The notes under the pieces are model-generated. The model saw only the letters and a list, made by a program, of their open reading frames with translations, was not told the origin of the DNA and did not search any database. The translations under genes were made by a program, and so were the position numbers. Of a stretch of DNA of 64,000 nt, positions 15,849 through 23,802 are shown piece by piece; positions within the stretch are counted from its first letter, which is position 1, and every line of letters begins with the position of its first letter. The stretch is from Levilactobacillus fuyuanensis (GTDB lineage Bacteria; Bacillota; Bacilli; Lactobacillales; Lactobacillaceae): positions 62,001-126,000 of the forward strand of contig NZ_RHNZ01000003.1 in NCBI RefSeq assembly GCF_003946395.1. Direction: 5' to 3'.

Positions 15849-17267
15849 CTATTTTTCTTCGTTGGCAGCGGCTTCTTCAGCTAATTCCTTAGCGTTCCGT
15901 TCCTTCAATTCAGCAGAAATCCGCTTGTAGGTTTCCTTATCCAAATTGTAGAACTTCATGGAGAAGATAGCGATGAAGTAAATGATAATAGGCACAATTG
16001 TCGTGGCGATAACGATCCCGTGTAAGGCACCAGCAGTTTGATGCTGCGTCGTTGCCACGTAACCGGTAGCGGAAAGAACCAGGCCAGGAATCATCCCACC
16101 TAAGGCGTTCCCACATTTGAACACGAAGCCGATGATGGCGTAGATGACACCACCCATCCGTTTGTTCGTCTTGTATTCACCATATTCAACAGTTTCTGGA
16201 ATCAAGGCCCACATGTAAGCGGAAATCATCCCGTTACCAACTGAGGCGATTCCACGAGAAATAAAGATCCAGACGATCCATTCTGGCTTAGCGAAGAACA
16301 GACCAATCATCCCAATGATGTCGGCAGCCACGGAGACGATGATCAATTGGAACTTGGTCATATGGTTGGCTAACCAAGGAATGGCTGGAATGAAGGCTAA
16401 GGCTGGTAAGGTCCCAGCTAAGGAGTACCACTTAACCAAGTCGGCACGGCCAACATAGTAAGTGACGTAGTAGATCCCAGTTGAACTAACGATGGACTTA
16501 ACCCCGTAAATAACAAAGAAGAAGATACACAAGATGACCAAGGGACGGTTATGTAATAATTGTTCGAAGACATCTTTAACTTTGATCTTCGTATGTGAAG
16601 CTGGTACCTTAACCCGTTCGTTAGTGGAGAAGAAACAACCCCAGAGTAACAGGCCACCCATGACACCCATGATGACCATGGTCAGTTGCCAGCCTTTGGC
16701 AGCGCCCATACTCTTCGTAAAGAGATCGGCTAAGAATGGCACGAAGAACGCCACGATAACTTGACCAACGTTGGCCAAGAAGGTCCGGTACGTCGTTAAA
16801 CTAACAGATTCTTGTTGGTCGTTGGTCATGGCGGACGTTAAGCTCCCATAAGGAACGTTGACGAACGTGTAGCAAACGGACAACAGAATGTAAGTGACGT
16901 AGGCGTAAGCTAATTTACCCACACCACCGAAACTTGGTACCGTGAAACAGAGAACAGCTAAGATGGCAAATGGAATCGCGCCATATAGCAGGAATGGCCG
17001 GTACTTCCCCCAGCGGGTATTCGACTTATCAACGAAGAATCCAATGATAGGATCACTGAATGCATCGATAAACCGAACCACTAAGAACAGTAATGAAGCG
17101 GCACCAGCCGACAATCCAAAGACATCGGTGTAAAAGAAGAGTAAGTAACTCGACAAACTTGCGTAAATTAAATTACAGGCAAAATCACCAAGCCCAAACC
17201 CAACCTTTTCACCCACACCAATCTGACCAATGGGCCTAATGGTGCGTTTTGGTTGTGCATTTTCCAT
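15849..17267 (-). CDS. GPH-family xyloside/oligosaccharide:cation symporter
   Basis: 472 residues with about 12 membrane segments. The MelB-type motifs are visible: GEKVGFGLGDFACNLIY near the N-terminus, RFIDAFSDPIIGFFVDKSNTRWGKYRPFLL around residues 65-95, and MPETVEYGEY-like IPETVEYGEYKTNKR in the second half. There is no C-terminal IIA regulatory domain. As the first gene of the operon with the GH43 enzyme it probably imports xylo-oligosaccharides. A promoter is visible upstream (17322-17349), and a cre-like site lies farther upstream. Confidence 0.92.
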   Translation of the reverse strand: MENAQPKRTIRPIGQIGVGEKVGFGLGDFACNLIYASLSSYLLFFYTDVFGLSAGAASLLFLVVRFIDAFSDPIIGFFVDKSNTRWGKYRPFLLYGAIPFAILAVLCFTVPSFGGVGKLAYAYVTYILLSVCYTFVNVPYGSLTSAMTNDQQESVSLTTYRTFLANVGQVIVAFFVPFLADLFTKSMGAAKGWQLTMVIMGVMGGLLLWGCFFSTNERVKVPASHTKIKVKDVFEQLLHNRPLVILCIFFFVIYGVKSIVSSTGIYYVTYYVGRADLVKWYSLAGTLPALAFIPAIPWLANHMTKFQLIIVSVAADIIGMIGLFFAKPEWIVWIFISRGIASVGNGMISAYMWALIPETVEYGEYKTNKRMGGVIYAIIGFVFKCGNALGGMIPGLVLSATGYVATTQHQTAGALHGIVIATTIVPIIIYFIAIFSMKFYNLDKETYKRISAELKERNAKELAEEAAANEEK

Positions 17268-17321
17268 GAATGAGGCATCTCCTTCGACTATAAATTTAAA
17301 ATATTAAACTAACCACCTCGA

Positions 17322-17349
17322 AGTATATCAGGAAGCGATTTCAATTCAA
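17322..17349 (-). promoter_or_regulatory. Promoter of the xyloside operon
   Basis: On the minus strand TTGAAT (17349-17344) and TATACT (17327-17322) are 16 bp apart, upstream of the GPH gene. Confidence 0.55.
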
Positions 17350-17397
17350 GAGGCCGAAGGAGTTGGACATGCTGGTTTCAGATGGAATATTTAATTA

Positions 17398-17411
17398 TGA
17401 AAGCACTTTCC
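17398..17411 (-). promoter_or_regulatory. cre-like CcpA site
   Basis: TGAAAGCACTTTCC matches the palindromic cre TGAAAGCGCTTTCA at 12 of 14 positions. It lies ~50 bp upstream of the -35, which is unusual for simple repression. Confidence 0.55.
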
Positions 17412-17702
17412 AAAAGACATTACTACTTATTTTACGAATTTGTATGTTTTGTGAAAAATATTTTATGAAAGTTTTAAAAGTCATGATTTTAAATGTTATT
17501 TTAAGAAAATAAACTAATCGGGGGATATGAACGATTTGCTAACTGATATTGGTGATAATCCCTATTGTAACGGGGGTTATCGCGATAATACTTTGCCCTT
17601 AGTAAATGAAAACAACTAACTTATCGGGTGAATACCGCTCCTAAATAACTGCCGACGTACCGGCAATTCTACAACATCTTCCAACAAGTTCGCTTACATT
17701 AA
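17412..17702. other. AT-rich intergenic region with a dyad
   Basis: No gene is visible. The one clear structure is an inverted repeat, GATAATCCC (17554-17562) with GGGGTTATC (17573-17581), of unknown role. The rest is AT-rich sequence between the xyloside promoter region and the terminator hairpin at 17703. Confidence 0.4.
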
Positions 17703-17750
17703 CGACAATGACCGGTGCCCATTCAACTTTCTCGGCACCGGTCATTGTCG
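17703..17750. terminator. Long perfect hairpin, terminator of the purine genes
   Basis: CGACAATGACCGGTGCC and GGCACCGGTCATTGTCG pair without mismatch over 17 bp. The T-run is short on both sides. Confidence 0.65.
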
Positions 17751-17787
17751 TTTATCAGGTTTGTTTAATTTTTAGATCAAGGCGTAT

Positions 17788-18330
17788 TTACCGCGGAAAC
17801 AAAGGCAGTTCCGCCAAAAATTCAATGTCCGGTCGGTCAACCGCGTCACCTTCGGCCAGGATAGCCAGCTGCCCCACGACTGTCGCGCCAGCCTTCTCGA
17901 TCAAGGCTTGGGCCGCCGCGAGTGAGCCGCCACTACTGATGACGTCATCGACAATGACAACCTTCTTAGCGACCAGTTTGTCCGCATCGGTTCCGTCTAG
18001 GACCAATTGCTGTGGCGCACTGGTTGTGATGGCCTTTACCGGCACCGTCAGCGGCGCTACCATGTAGTCCTTCACGTTCTTCCGCAAGACCACGAACTGG
18101 GGGTGATTCGTGACGCGACTCAATTCTTGCGCCAGTGGAATTCCCTTACTCTCTAAGGTGACGAAATAATCGAAATCTGCCGGCACGCGCTTCGCTAAGG
18201 CCTGAGCCGCATAATCCGTCAGTTCAGCATCGCCCAGCAATACGAAGGACGCAATCGATGTCGTGTCACTGATTGGCATGATCGGCAGGCGCCGGGTTAA
18301 CGGCCCAATCTTAATCTCAAAAGTTTTCAA
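17788..18330 (-). CDS. Purine-type phosphoribosyltransferase (adenine/xanthine PRT-like)
   Basis: 180 residues. The PRPP-binding motif VVIVDDVISSGGSL lies at about residues 122-135, preceded by the FVTLESKGIPLAQELS hood segment of the apt/xpt-like group. It transfers a purine base to PRPP for salvage. The gene starts three bases after the stop of the NCS2 permease, so transport and salvage are co-transcribed. The exact base (adenine, guanine or xanthine) is not clear. The N-terminal MKTFEIKIGPLTRRLPI is a family variant rather than canonical Apt. Confidence 0.85.
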   Translation of the reverse strand: MKTFEIKIGPLTRRLPIMPISDTTSIASFVLLGDAELTDYAAQALAKRVPADFDYFVTLESKGIPLAQELSRVTNHPQFVVLRKNVKDYMVAPLTVPVKAITTSAPQQLVLDGTDADKLVAKKVVIVDDVISSGGSLAAAQALIEKAGATVVGQLAILAEGDAVDRPDIEFLAELPLFPR

Positions 18331-18333
18331 CGC

Positions 18334-19410
18334 TTAAACCCCCAGTCCCAAAAGTGGCAAACAGAATTTCAGAATTGCTCCGGCCAATAATCCGGCGAAG
18401 GGATCGGCCACCGCCGTAATCACCAGCGTAATCGCCGCAATAGTTGCCGTAGGTCCTTGTAGGGCCACACCGGCGTTGACCGGGAAAATAACGACTGTCC
18501 CCAGGATAAACAAGAAACCAGCAATCGAAGCGCTCGGCACGTATTTACCCAGCTTGGGCAACCACCCGACGGCCAGAATCGCCGCCATAATCAGCATCAT
18601 CATGATCCCGGCAACGACTGGCTCAGGCGCGCTGGCCGTTGCCGAGATAATGGCCTCGACCGGGGCCCCACCCAACAGACTGGTCCCCATGTCGGCGATG
18701 GATTGTGTAATCGTCAGTAAGTTTAAATCAACCGGATTCGGCTTCTTACCCGTCATCTGACCGGTAATCAGGCCGTAAGAAATATTGGCACCGATGTTCA
18801 AACATGCCAGACTCAGCGCTCCACGGACCACGCGCACGTTAACTGTCGGCTTGGTAAAGACAAACCGCCGGGCCGTCACGTGCTCGGGTAGCTCCGCGCG
18901 GTAGTGTTGAACAAAGACCGCAGCAAGGCTGGACCCGACTACCGAAACGACGATAGTCCACACCAAATCCTTGGTAATCAGGTAGGTCGCGGCGGCCAAC
19001 GCCACCGATAGCCACCCAGTCAGACGTTCAGTCTTCGCCATCCCCAGGGCAATTTTGGCCAGCATGATGCCCACCCCGGCCATCATTCCCGCCATGATGC
19101 CGTTACCGAGGATGTCGACAATCTTGGTAAGGGTTCCGGTGACCCCGATCAGCAACATCACGATGGACCCGCCCAAGATAATCGAGGTCCGTTCGCGTAA
19201 GTCCCGACCCAACTTACCGGTTAGGGCCAGCGACTCTGCCTGAAACGATAATGGTGCGACAGAACTAAAGGCACCGTTGATCGCTGACGCAAAAATAAAA
19301 GAAAACATCGTTGGAAAAATTGCAAAACCGAGCGACATCGCCATAATTCCCTGCGGGATGCCGTTTAATACTACCCCGATGGCCGCTAACAAATCGGCTA
19401 CCCAGTGCAT
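18334..19410 (-). CDS. NCS2-family nucleobase permease
   Basis: 358 residues from ATG 19410 (MHWVADLL). GGAGG is 8 bases before it, while the upstream ATG at 19416 is only 2 bases from GGAGG. About ten hydrophobic segments with Gly-rich kinks (GNGIMAGMMAGVGIMLAKIALGMAK) are seen. It belongs to the xanthine/uracil or AzgA-like permease superfamily in a short form. With the phosphoribosyltransferase directly downstream, it most likely brings in a purine base for salvage. Substrate is inferred. Confidence 0.8.
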   Translation of the reverse strand: MHWVADLLAAIGVVLNGIPQGIMAMSLGFAIFPTMFSFIFASAINGAFSSVAPLSFQAESLALTGKLGRDLRERTSIILGGSIVMLLIGVTGTLTKIVDILGNGIMAGMMAGVGIMLAKIALGMAKTERLTGWLSVALAAATYLITKDLVWTIVVSVVGSSLAAVFVQHYRAELPEHVTARRFVFTKPTVNVRVVRGALSLACLNIGANISYGLITGQMTGKKPNPVDLNLLTITQSIADMGTSLLGGAPVEAIISATASAPEPVVAGIMMMLIMAAILAVGWLPKLGKYVPSASIAGFLFILGTVVIFPVNAGVALQGPTATIAAITLVITAVADPFAGLLAGAILKFCLPLLGLGV

Positions 19411-19462
19411 AATCATTTCCTCCCCACTAGAAACGGTTTATTCGTATTTCTTCACCATCATA

Positions 19463-19474
19463 CGGTATATACCG
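19463..19474. promoter_or_regulatory. 12-bp palindrome upstream of the permease
   Basis: CGGTATATACCG is a perfect palindrome 53 bases before the permease start, a candidate operator. It does not match the PurR box I know. Confidence 0.3.
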
Positions 19475-19609
19475 ATTTAAGTCTACATTTATTTTCATTT
19501 TTACGAATAATAAATATAAAAGTCGTTATTAAATTCGTATATAGTTAAAACTCACGACTACTTGTCGCACGATCGGTCACGCCCCACAACCACTCTCAGG
19601 CCTAAATAC

Positions 19610-19638
19610 TTGCGATTATCGCCACTTTCCCGTATGCT
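19610..19638 (+). promoter_or_regulatory. Promoter of the MerR gene
   Basis: TTGCGA (19610-19615) and TATGCT (19633-19638) have 17-bp spacing. Confidence 0.55.
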
Positions 19639-19650
19639 AATGAACAATTG

Positions 19651-19667
19651 CTTCGAGTAACTCGAAG
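19651..19667. promoter_or_regulatory. Operator-like dyad before merR-type gene
   Basis: CTTCGAGTAACTCGAAG is a perfect 7-3-7 inverted repeat between the promoter and the gene, a likely autoregulatory site. Confidence 0.5.
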
Positions 19668-19693
19668 GTCAATCTCGTCGGGAGGAATTCAAA

Positions 19694-20113
19694 ATGTCTT
19701 ATACCATTCACGAAGTCGCCGAAAAAATGGGAATCTCCACTTACAGCATCCGTTACTACCATGAACATGGCATGTTGCCATTTGTCCAGCGTGACGCCAA
19801 TAACAACCGGGTATTTGAGGACAGTGACCTCGAATGGCTCAACATCATCGTTTGCTTACGGGCAACTGGGATGTCAGTCGAACGGATCAAGCATTACCTC
19901 GACCTCGCACAAGACGGCGATGACACCGTCCCAGAACGCTACGAGATGATGAAGGAACAGCAAGCCCGAACCTTGCAAGAGATTCAAGATCTTCAACAGC
20001 ATCTCGCCACGATTAACTTCAAGGTTGACCATTATGCCCAATTAATGGAGAATCATGAACCCGATAGTTTCCTGCCATCGAACTTACAACAGAGAACTGC
20101 GGTTAACCAATAA
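19694..20113 (+). CDS. MerR-family transcriptional regulator
   Basis: 139 residues. The N-terminal MerR winged helix is clear (YTIHEVAEKMGISTYSIRYYHEHGMLPFVQRDANNNRVFEDSDL), followed by the dimerisation coiled coil (QARTLQEIQDLQQHLATINFKVDHYAQLM). There is no Cys metal-binding loop, so it is not a metal sensor of the MerR/CueR type and is more like the oxidative or aldehyde-responsive AdhR/NmlR or BltR types. Its target is not evident. It has GGAGG before ATG and a dyad in its leader. It is single, followed by a terminator. Confidence 0.9.
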   Translation: MSYTIHEVAEKMGISTYSIRYYHEHGMLPFVQRDANNNRVFEDSDLEWLNIIVCLRATGMSVERIKHYLDLAQDGDDTVPERYEMMKEQQARTLQEIQDLQQHLATINFKVDHYAQLMENHEPDSFLPSNLQQRTAVNQ

Positions 20114-20126
20114 GCGTGTCATCCTA

Positions 20127-20153
20127 GGCTTGAAGTCAATTCAAGCCTTTTTT
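20127..20153 (+). terminator. merR-type gene terminator
   Basis: GGCTTGAA, a 5-base loop and TTCAAGCC, followed by six Ts. Confidence 0.85.
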
Positions 20154-20343
20154 CTTGGCAAACCAAGATCAGTGCCGAACGCTATCAAATCGAATCGGCA
20201 AGGCACCTGTTCTTACGCTAACAGTACCAGTAAAATTCGGAAAATTAACAGTCAACCAGCCTAACCATCACGTAGACTGGCAACCATCCATCGACCATTA
20301 AAAGCGGTTTGGAACAAGTTAATATAGCGACTAACTCCTAAAA
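20154..20343. other. Intergenic stretch, nothing recognised
   Basis: Between the two terminators I see no open frame with a start signal, no repeat shared with the rest of the window and no clear promoter. Confidence 0.5.
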
Positions 20344-20377
20344 AAAGGGTGCTGAGACGATTGGTCTCGGCACCCTT
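20344..20377 (-). terminator. Terminator of the OYE operon
   Basis: AAGGGTGCTGAGAC and GTCTCGGCACCCTT form a 14-bp stem with one G-T pair. On the minus strand it is followed by Ts. Confidence 0.85.
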
Positions 20378-20418
20378 CTGTCATAGTTTAGCTAGTTGCG
20401 ACGAACGCCGCCAACTCT

Positions 20419-21606
20419 TTACATCTTCTTTTCAAACCCTTCCATCGGTGCCGCCTGATTCTGATAATCGGCTGCGACCTCGGGATCCGTGGTAAAGTGC
20501 ATCACGGAATAGAAGGCCCCGTTCAGGTAGTCCTGCATGGCACGTGGAATCTTCAACTCATCCATTTCGGACGGAGAAAGTTGGTAGCGAATGCTGGCTT
20601 CATCCCCATCCACAACTTTTTCCACCCACTGGGGCTCGCGAATCATTTCACGTCCCATGGCAACTAGGTCGGTGCCCATGGCCAGAACGGCATCGGCATC
20701 CGCTGGTGTTTCCACGGAACCCACCCCGATCAATGGCTTACGGCCAGCCAATTGTGCCACTAGCTTTGCAATAATTGGCTCGTGATCGGACTTGTCGTTC
20801 AGCGACGTCCGTTGGGCAGAGCCCATCGACGTATGAACGTAATCCACTGCGGAATCTCCCAGCATATCCACGAAAGCCAAGGTATCGGCTAAGCGGATAC
20901 CGGGCGTTTCGATCTCTTCTGGTGAAATCCGGTAACCCAGCAGGAATGGCTGATCTGCGTACTGGTCAATGGCGGCATGTGCACTGGCGATGACGGCCTT
21001 GGCAAACGCCATCCGGTCATCGCGGTCGCCGCCCCACTTGTCGGTCCGCTGGTTGGAATTAGGAGAGAAGAACTGTTGCAGCAAATAGGTGTTGGCGCCG
21101 TGGAGTTCGACCCCGTCAAAACCAGCAGTAATCGCCCGGCGCGTGGCCTCACCAAAGGCCGTGATGATGTCATCAATCTCATCGGCAGTCAGCTCCCGTG
21201 GCGTCTGAGAATCGGCTGGATAAGCGGCCTTAATCGCACTGGCACTGACGGGCTGGTTGCCCCGCAGAATCTGGTCGTTAGACTTACGCCCAGCGTGAAA
21301 AATCTGAAGCACGGCCTTGGTCCCATTACGCTTCATGGCGTGGGCCAGTTCGCTCAGCCCAGCGATATCGCTGTCATTAGCAATCGATAGCTCGCCTTCA
21401 AAGCCCTTGCCACTTGCAATCACGTTGGCCACTTCGCCAATGATCATGCCCAGACCACCGGAACGAGCGCCATAAAAGGCAATTTCATCGTTTGTCACGT
21501 GGCCGTCATAGAAACTGGACATCGTGGTCGTTGGTGACATGACCATCCGATTCTCCAGTGTGATGCCGTTCTTAAAGGTATAGGGTGCCATAAACTTATG
21601 TGTCAT
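20419..21606 (-). CDS. Old yellow enzyme family NADH:flavin oxidoreductase
   Basis: 395 residues from ATG 21606 (MTHKFMAPY). The longer frame starts at a GTG that overlaps the ribosome-binding site AAAGGTGG. FMN-barrel features include NRMVMSPTTT near the start, the substrate-binding HGANTYLLQQFFSPNSNQR (His-x2-Asn pair) and a GVGSVETPADAD phosphate-binding loop. Members reduce alkene bonds of unsaturated carbonyls or nitro compounds. It is translated in an operon with the small winged-helix protein upstream, the frames overlapping by 11 bases. It probably serves electrophile detoxification. Confidence 0.92.
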   Translation of the reverse strand: MTHKFMAPYTFKNGITLENRMVMSPTTTMSSFYDGHVTNDEIAFYGARSGGLGMIIGEVANVIASGKGFEGELSIANDSDIAGLSELAHAMKRNGTKAVLQIFHAGRKSNDQILRGNQPVSASAIKAAYPADSQTPRELTADEIDDIITAFGEATRRAITAGFDGVELHGANTYLLQQFFSPNSNQRTDKWGGDRDDRMAFAKAVIASAHAAIDQYADQPFLLGYRISPEEIETPGIRLADTLAFVDMLGDSAVDYVHTSMGSAQRTSLNDKSDHEPIIAKLVAQLAGRKPLIGVGSVETPADADAVLAMGTDLVAMGREMIREPQWVEKVVDGDEASIRYQLSPSEMDELKIPRAMQDYLNGAFYSVMHFTTDPEVAADYQNQAAPMEGFEKKM

Positions 21607-21904
21607 TAGATTTTCCACCTTTCTGAGTTGCGTTACAGGTTTGAATTGCGTTTAAAATGGGCCGGAGCGTTTCCCCCGCGGTGGTCAACGACCAGCACCA
21701 TTGTTTCATGTGAAACATCACGAGTTGGTGGCGCTGGAGCCGCAGTAGGCCACGCCAACACCGCCAATGCTGCCAAATCGGAATCTGACGGGACAACATC
21801 CCCGGCGATTGGGGCGCTTCGGCCAGGAGCAACAGAACCTGCCACTGCATGGGCTGGGTCACGATTGCCCGCGTGGCTTCGAGGCCACGAATTGTGGGTT
21901 CCAT
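21596..21904 (-). CDS. Short HxlR/MarR-like winged-helix protein
   Basis: 102 residues with GAGGAGG nine bases before ATG. The sequence MQWQVLLLLAEAPQSPGMLSRQIPIW...VMFHMKQWCWSLTTAGETLRPILNAI has the wHTH pattern: helix pair, a wing, then the TxxGxxLxPIL end of HxlR proteins. It is likely the cognate regulator of the OYE gene it overlaps. Tryptophan-rich and unusually short, it may be a diverged copy of the HxlR gene just upstream. A parS-like 16-mer (21702-21717) lies inside the coding sequence and encodes the MFHMK stretch. Confidence 0.6.
   Translation of the reverse strand: MEPTIRGLEATRAIVTQPMQWQVLLLLAEAPQSPGMLSRQIPIWQHWRCWRGLLRLQRHQLVMFHMKQWCWSLTTAGETLRPILNAIQTCNATQKGGKSNDT
21702..21717. 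other. parS-like site, variant, inside a coding sequence
   Basis: TGTTTCATGTGAAACA differs from the Spo0J/ParB target TGTTTCACGTGAAACA by one base. The same variant occurs at 50077 and (other strand) 56676. Confidence 0.6.
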
Positions 21905-21950
21905 GGAACCACCTCCTCAACATCACCTAGCATAAAGGCTCGCTGGCCAT

Positions 21951-21978
21951 AAAAAAAGAAGGCACTTTGAAGTGCCTC
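21951..21978 (-). terminator. hxlR-type gene terminator
   Basis: On the minus strand AGGCACTTCAAAGTGCCT is followed by TTCTTTTTTT. Confidence 0.85.
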
Positions 21979-21981
21979 CCA

Positions 21982-22353
21982 CTAATTCTGTAATAATTTA
22001 GCAAATCCATCATGGTCATTTTGAATTTCCATATCCGGCACCTGACTGGCCCGTTGCTCGCCCCACAGCGACATCTGCACCAGAATTTGGCCCAGCGAGC
22101 GACCCAAGTCTGTCAACTCGTAGACCACCTTGAAAGGTGCCCGGTCGCCGTATACCAACCGTTTGATGATGCCATCGTCTTCAAGTTCCCGCAGCTGTTG
22201 CGTCAGAACCTTTTGCGAAATGGCCGGTAACTTTTGGCGGAGATCACACGTCCGTTGTGGTCGATTGCCCAAATGGCAGAGAAGTTGGGGCTTCCATTTG
22301 CCACTAATAACGCCCAAAGTGGCTTCAACACCATTGTTATATGACTTTTTCAC
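21982..22353 (-). CDS. HxlR-family transcriptional regulator
   Basis: 123 residues, the normal length. The HxlR core is plain: VISGKWKPQLLCHLGNRPQRTCDLRQKLPAISQKVLTQQLRELEDDGIIKR, then a wing and YELTDLGRSLGQIL. There is no conserved N-terminal redox Cys of the YodB type; the Cys residues present are C26 and C36 (in LLCHL and RTCDL). It is divergent from the LD-carboxypeptidase gene, with repeated elements in the intergenic region that could be its operator, and upstream of the OYE operon. Possible targets are either neighbour. Confidence 0.92.
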   Translation of the reverse strand: MKKSYNNGVEATLGVISGKWKPQLLCHLGNRPQRTCDLRQKLPAISQKVLTQQLRELEDDGIIKRLVYGDRAPFKVVYELTDLGRSLGQILVQMSLWGEQRASQVPDMEIQNDHDGFAKLLQN

Positions 22354-22392
22354 GTGATGACCTCCCGGTGTTTTTTCCTATTCTACCGCGTT

Positions 22393-22423
22393 AGGCGCCT
22401 TTTGGGGAGTAGGCACCTTTTGG
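22393..22423. promoter_or_regulatory. Direct repeats, candidate HxlR operator
   Basis: AGGCGCCTTTTGG (22393-22405) and AGGCACCTTTTGG (22411-22423) are 13-mers with one difference, 18 bp apart, between the divergent hxlR-type and LD-carboxypeptidase genes. A partial inverted copy, AAAAGGCG, is at about 22446. Confidence 0.6.
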
Positions 22424-22491
22424 TAACCATGGAAATTCCCCTCTAAAAGGCGTAGAATAACGATAATTTTATTCGTATAGGAGGTCTGTTC

Positions 22492-23580
22492 ATGCTTAAA
22501 CCTTATCCGTTAACCGTTGGCGATAACGTCGCCATCGTCAGTCTTTCCAGTGGTGTTCTAGGTGAGGACTTCGCCGCCCACGAGCTCACTCGCGGCCAAC
22601 AACGCCTGCAAGAATTGGGCCTCACATCTGTCACCATGCCCAACGCGCTCAAGGGACTCGACTATCTTGAGGCGCACCCAGAAGCCCGTGCGGCCGACCT
22701 GAAGACGGCCTTCACCGATCCCCAAATCAAGGGCATCATCTGTGCCATTGGCGGGATTGATACCTACCGTCTGGCTCCCTACTTATTGGACGACCCGGAA
22801 TTTATTGCGGCCGTTCAGGCGCATCCCAAATTATTCACGGGCTTTTCCGACACCACAGTCGACCATTTGATGTTGTATCGATTAGGCCTTACAACTTATT
22901 ATGGCCCGAATCTGTTGAATGACTTGGCCGAACTTGGCCCAGACTTGCTGCCTTATACGCGGCAGACGTTAACCCATTATTTTCAAAACCCAGCCACCAC
23001 GGCAATTACCAGTAGTCCCGTTTGGTACGAGGAACGCACGGACTTTTCTCCAGCCGCACTGGACACGCCACGGCGTAGCCATCCCGAGACTCGTGGCTAC
23101 GAAGTCCTTCGCGGAACGGGCCGCGTCACGGGTCGCCTCCTGGGTGGCTGTATCGACAGTCTCAACAGCCTGCTGACGGACACCCGCTACCCTGACGAAC
23201 CCAAGATTGCTCAGAAATATGACTTGTTACCGGCACCGGAGACGTGGCGTGACAAGATTCTTTTCCTAGAAACCAGCGAAGAGCAGCCGACACCGGCCGC
23301 CTACCAAACGATGCTACAGAATCTCAAACATGCTGGTATCCTCGGTAACGTCCGCGCCATCATCACCGGCAAACCGCAGAACGAGCGCTACTACTACGAC
23401 TATTGTCAGGCACTATTGACCACGACTAGCGACCTAAACACACCCATCATGACCAACTTTAACTTTGGCCACGCCTATCCTCGAACCGCCTTGCCCTATG
23501 GTCTGTCGGCGGAATTGGACTGCACGGCAAAGACGTTAACGGTGACGGAGCCGTTCTTTGCGGGAGCTGTTACAAAATAA
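22492..23580 (+). CDS. LD-carboxypeptidase / MccF-like peptidase (S66)
   Basis: 362 residues. The catalytic triad of family S66 is visible: Ser119 (FTGFSDTT), Glu260 (LFLETSEE) and His327 (NFGHAYPR). Bacterial members trim L-Ala-D-Glu-mDAP/Lys-D-Ala muropeptides during wall recycling, or cleave microcin C-type adenylates (MccF) for self-immunity. There is no signal peptide, so it is cytoplasmic. It is divergent from an HxlR regulator, with AGGAGG before ATG. Its specificity is open. Confidence 0.9.
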   Translation: MLKPYPLTVGDNVAIVSLSSGVLGEDFAAHELTRGQQRLQELGLTSVTMPNALKGLDYLEAHPEARAADLKTAFTDPQIKGIICAIGGIDTYRLAPYLLDDPEFIAAVQAHPKLFTGFSDTTVDHLMLYRLGLTTYYGPNLLNDLAELGPDLLPYTRQTLTHYFQNPATTAITSSPVWYEERTDFSPAALDTPRRSHPETRGYEVLRGTGRVTGRLLGGCIDSLNSLLTDTRYPDEPKIAQKYDLLPAPETWRDKILFLETSEEQPTPAAYQTMLQNLKHAGILGNVRAIITGKPQNERYYYDYCQALLTTTSDLNTPIMTNFNFGHAYPRTALPYGLSAELDCTAKTLTVTEPFFAGAVTK

Positions 23581-23752
23581 GCAGTTGCTGACCATATTAT
23601 CCCACACTATTATTTGCCTTAATTATTAATAATTAAATATTGATTATTAGCTTGCAACTAACCAGATATTAATTACTAGTCACAACCATTACTTAGAACA
23701 TCCAAATAAGTCTAAAAAGAACCCTAGCATACAACGTCTTCAAAATAGTCTC
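23581..23752. other. AT-rich gap, nothing recognised
   Basis: AT-rich sequence with TTAATTATTAATAATTAA-type runs lies between convergent genes, with no frame or motif I can support. Confidence 0.4.
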
Positions 23753-23790
23753 AAAAAAGGGCACTCAGTCAAATTGACCGAGTGCCTTTC
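23753..23790. terminator. Bidirectional terminator
   Basis: AAAGGGCACTC pairs with GAGTGCCTTTC, and inner GTCAA with TTGAC. It lies between convergent genes. Confidence 0.75.
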
Positions 23791-23802
23791 CTCATATACG
23801 AT

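Noticed and set aside
19501-19540. Inverted ACGAAT...ATTCGT considered as PurR boxes for the purine permease
   Set aside because: The spacing and flanks do not fit the PurBox pattern I know, so only the nearby 12-bp palindrome is kept as a weak candidate.
22340-22356. TTTTTCACGTGATGAC considered as a further parS site
   Set aside because: Only the central half matches, and several conserved positions are wrong.
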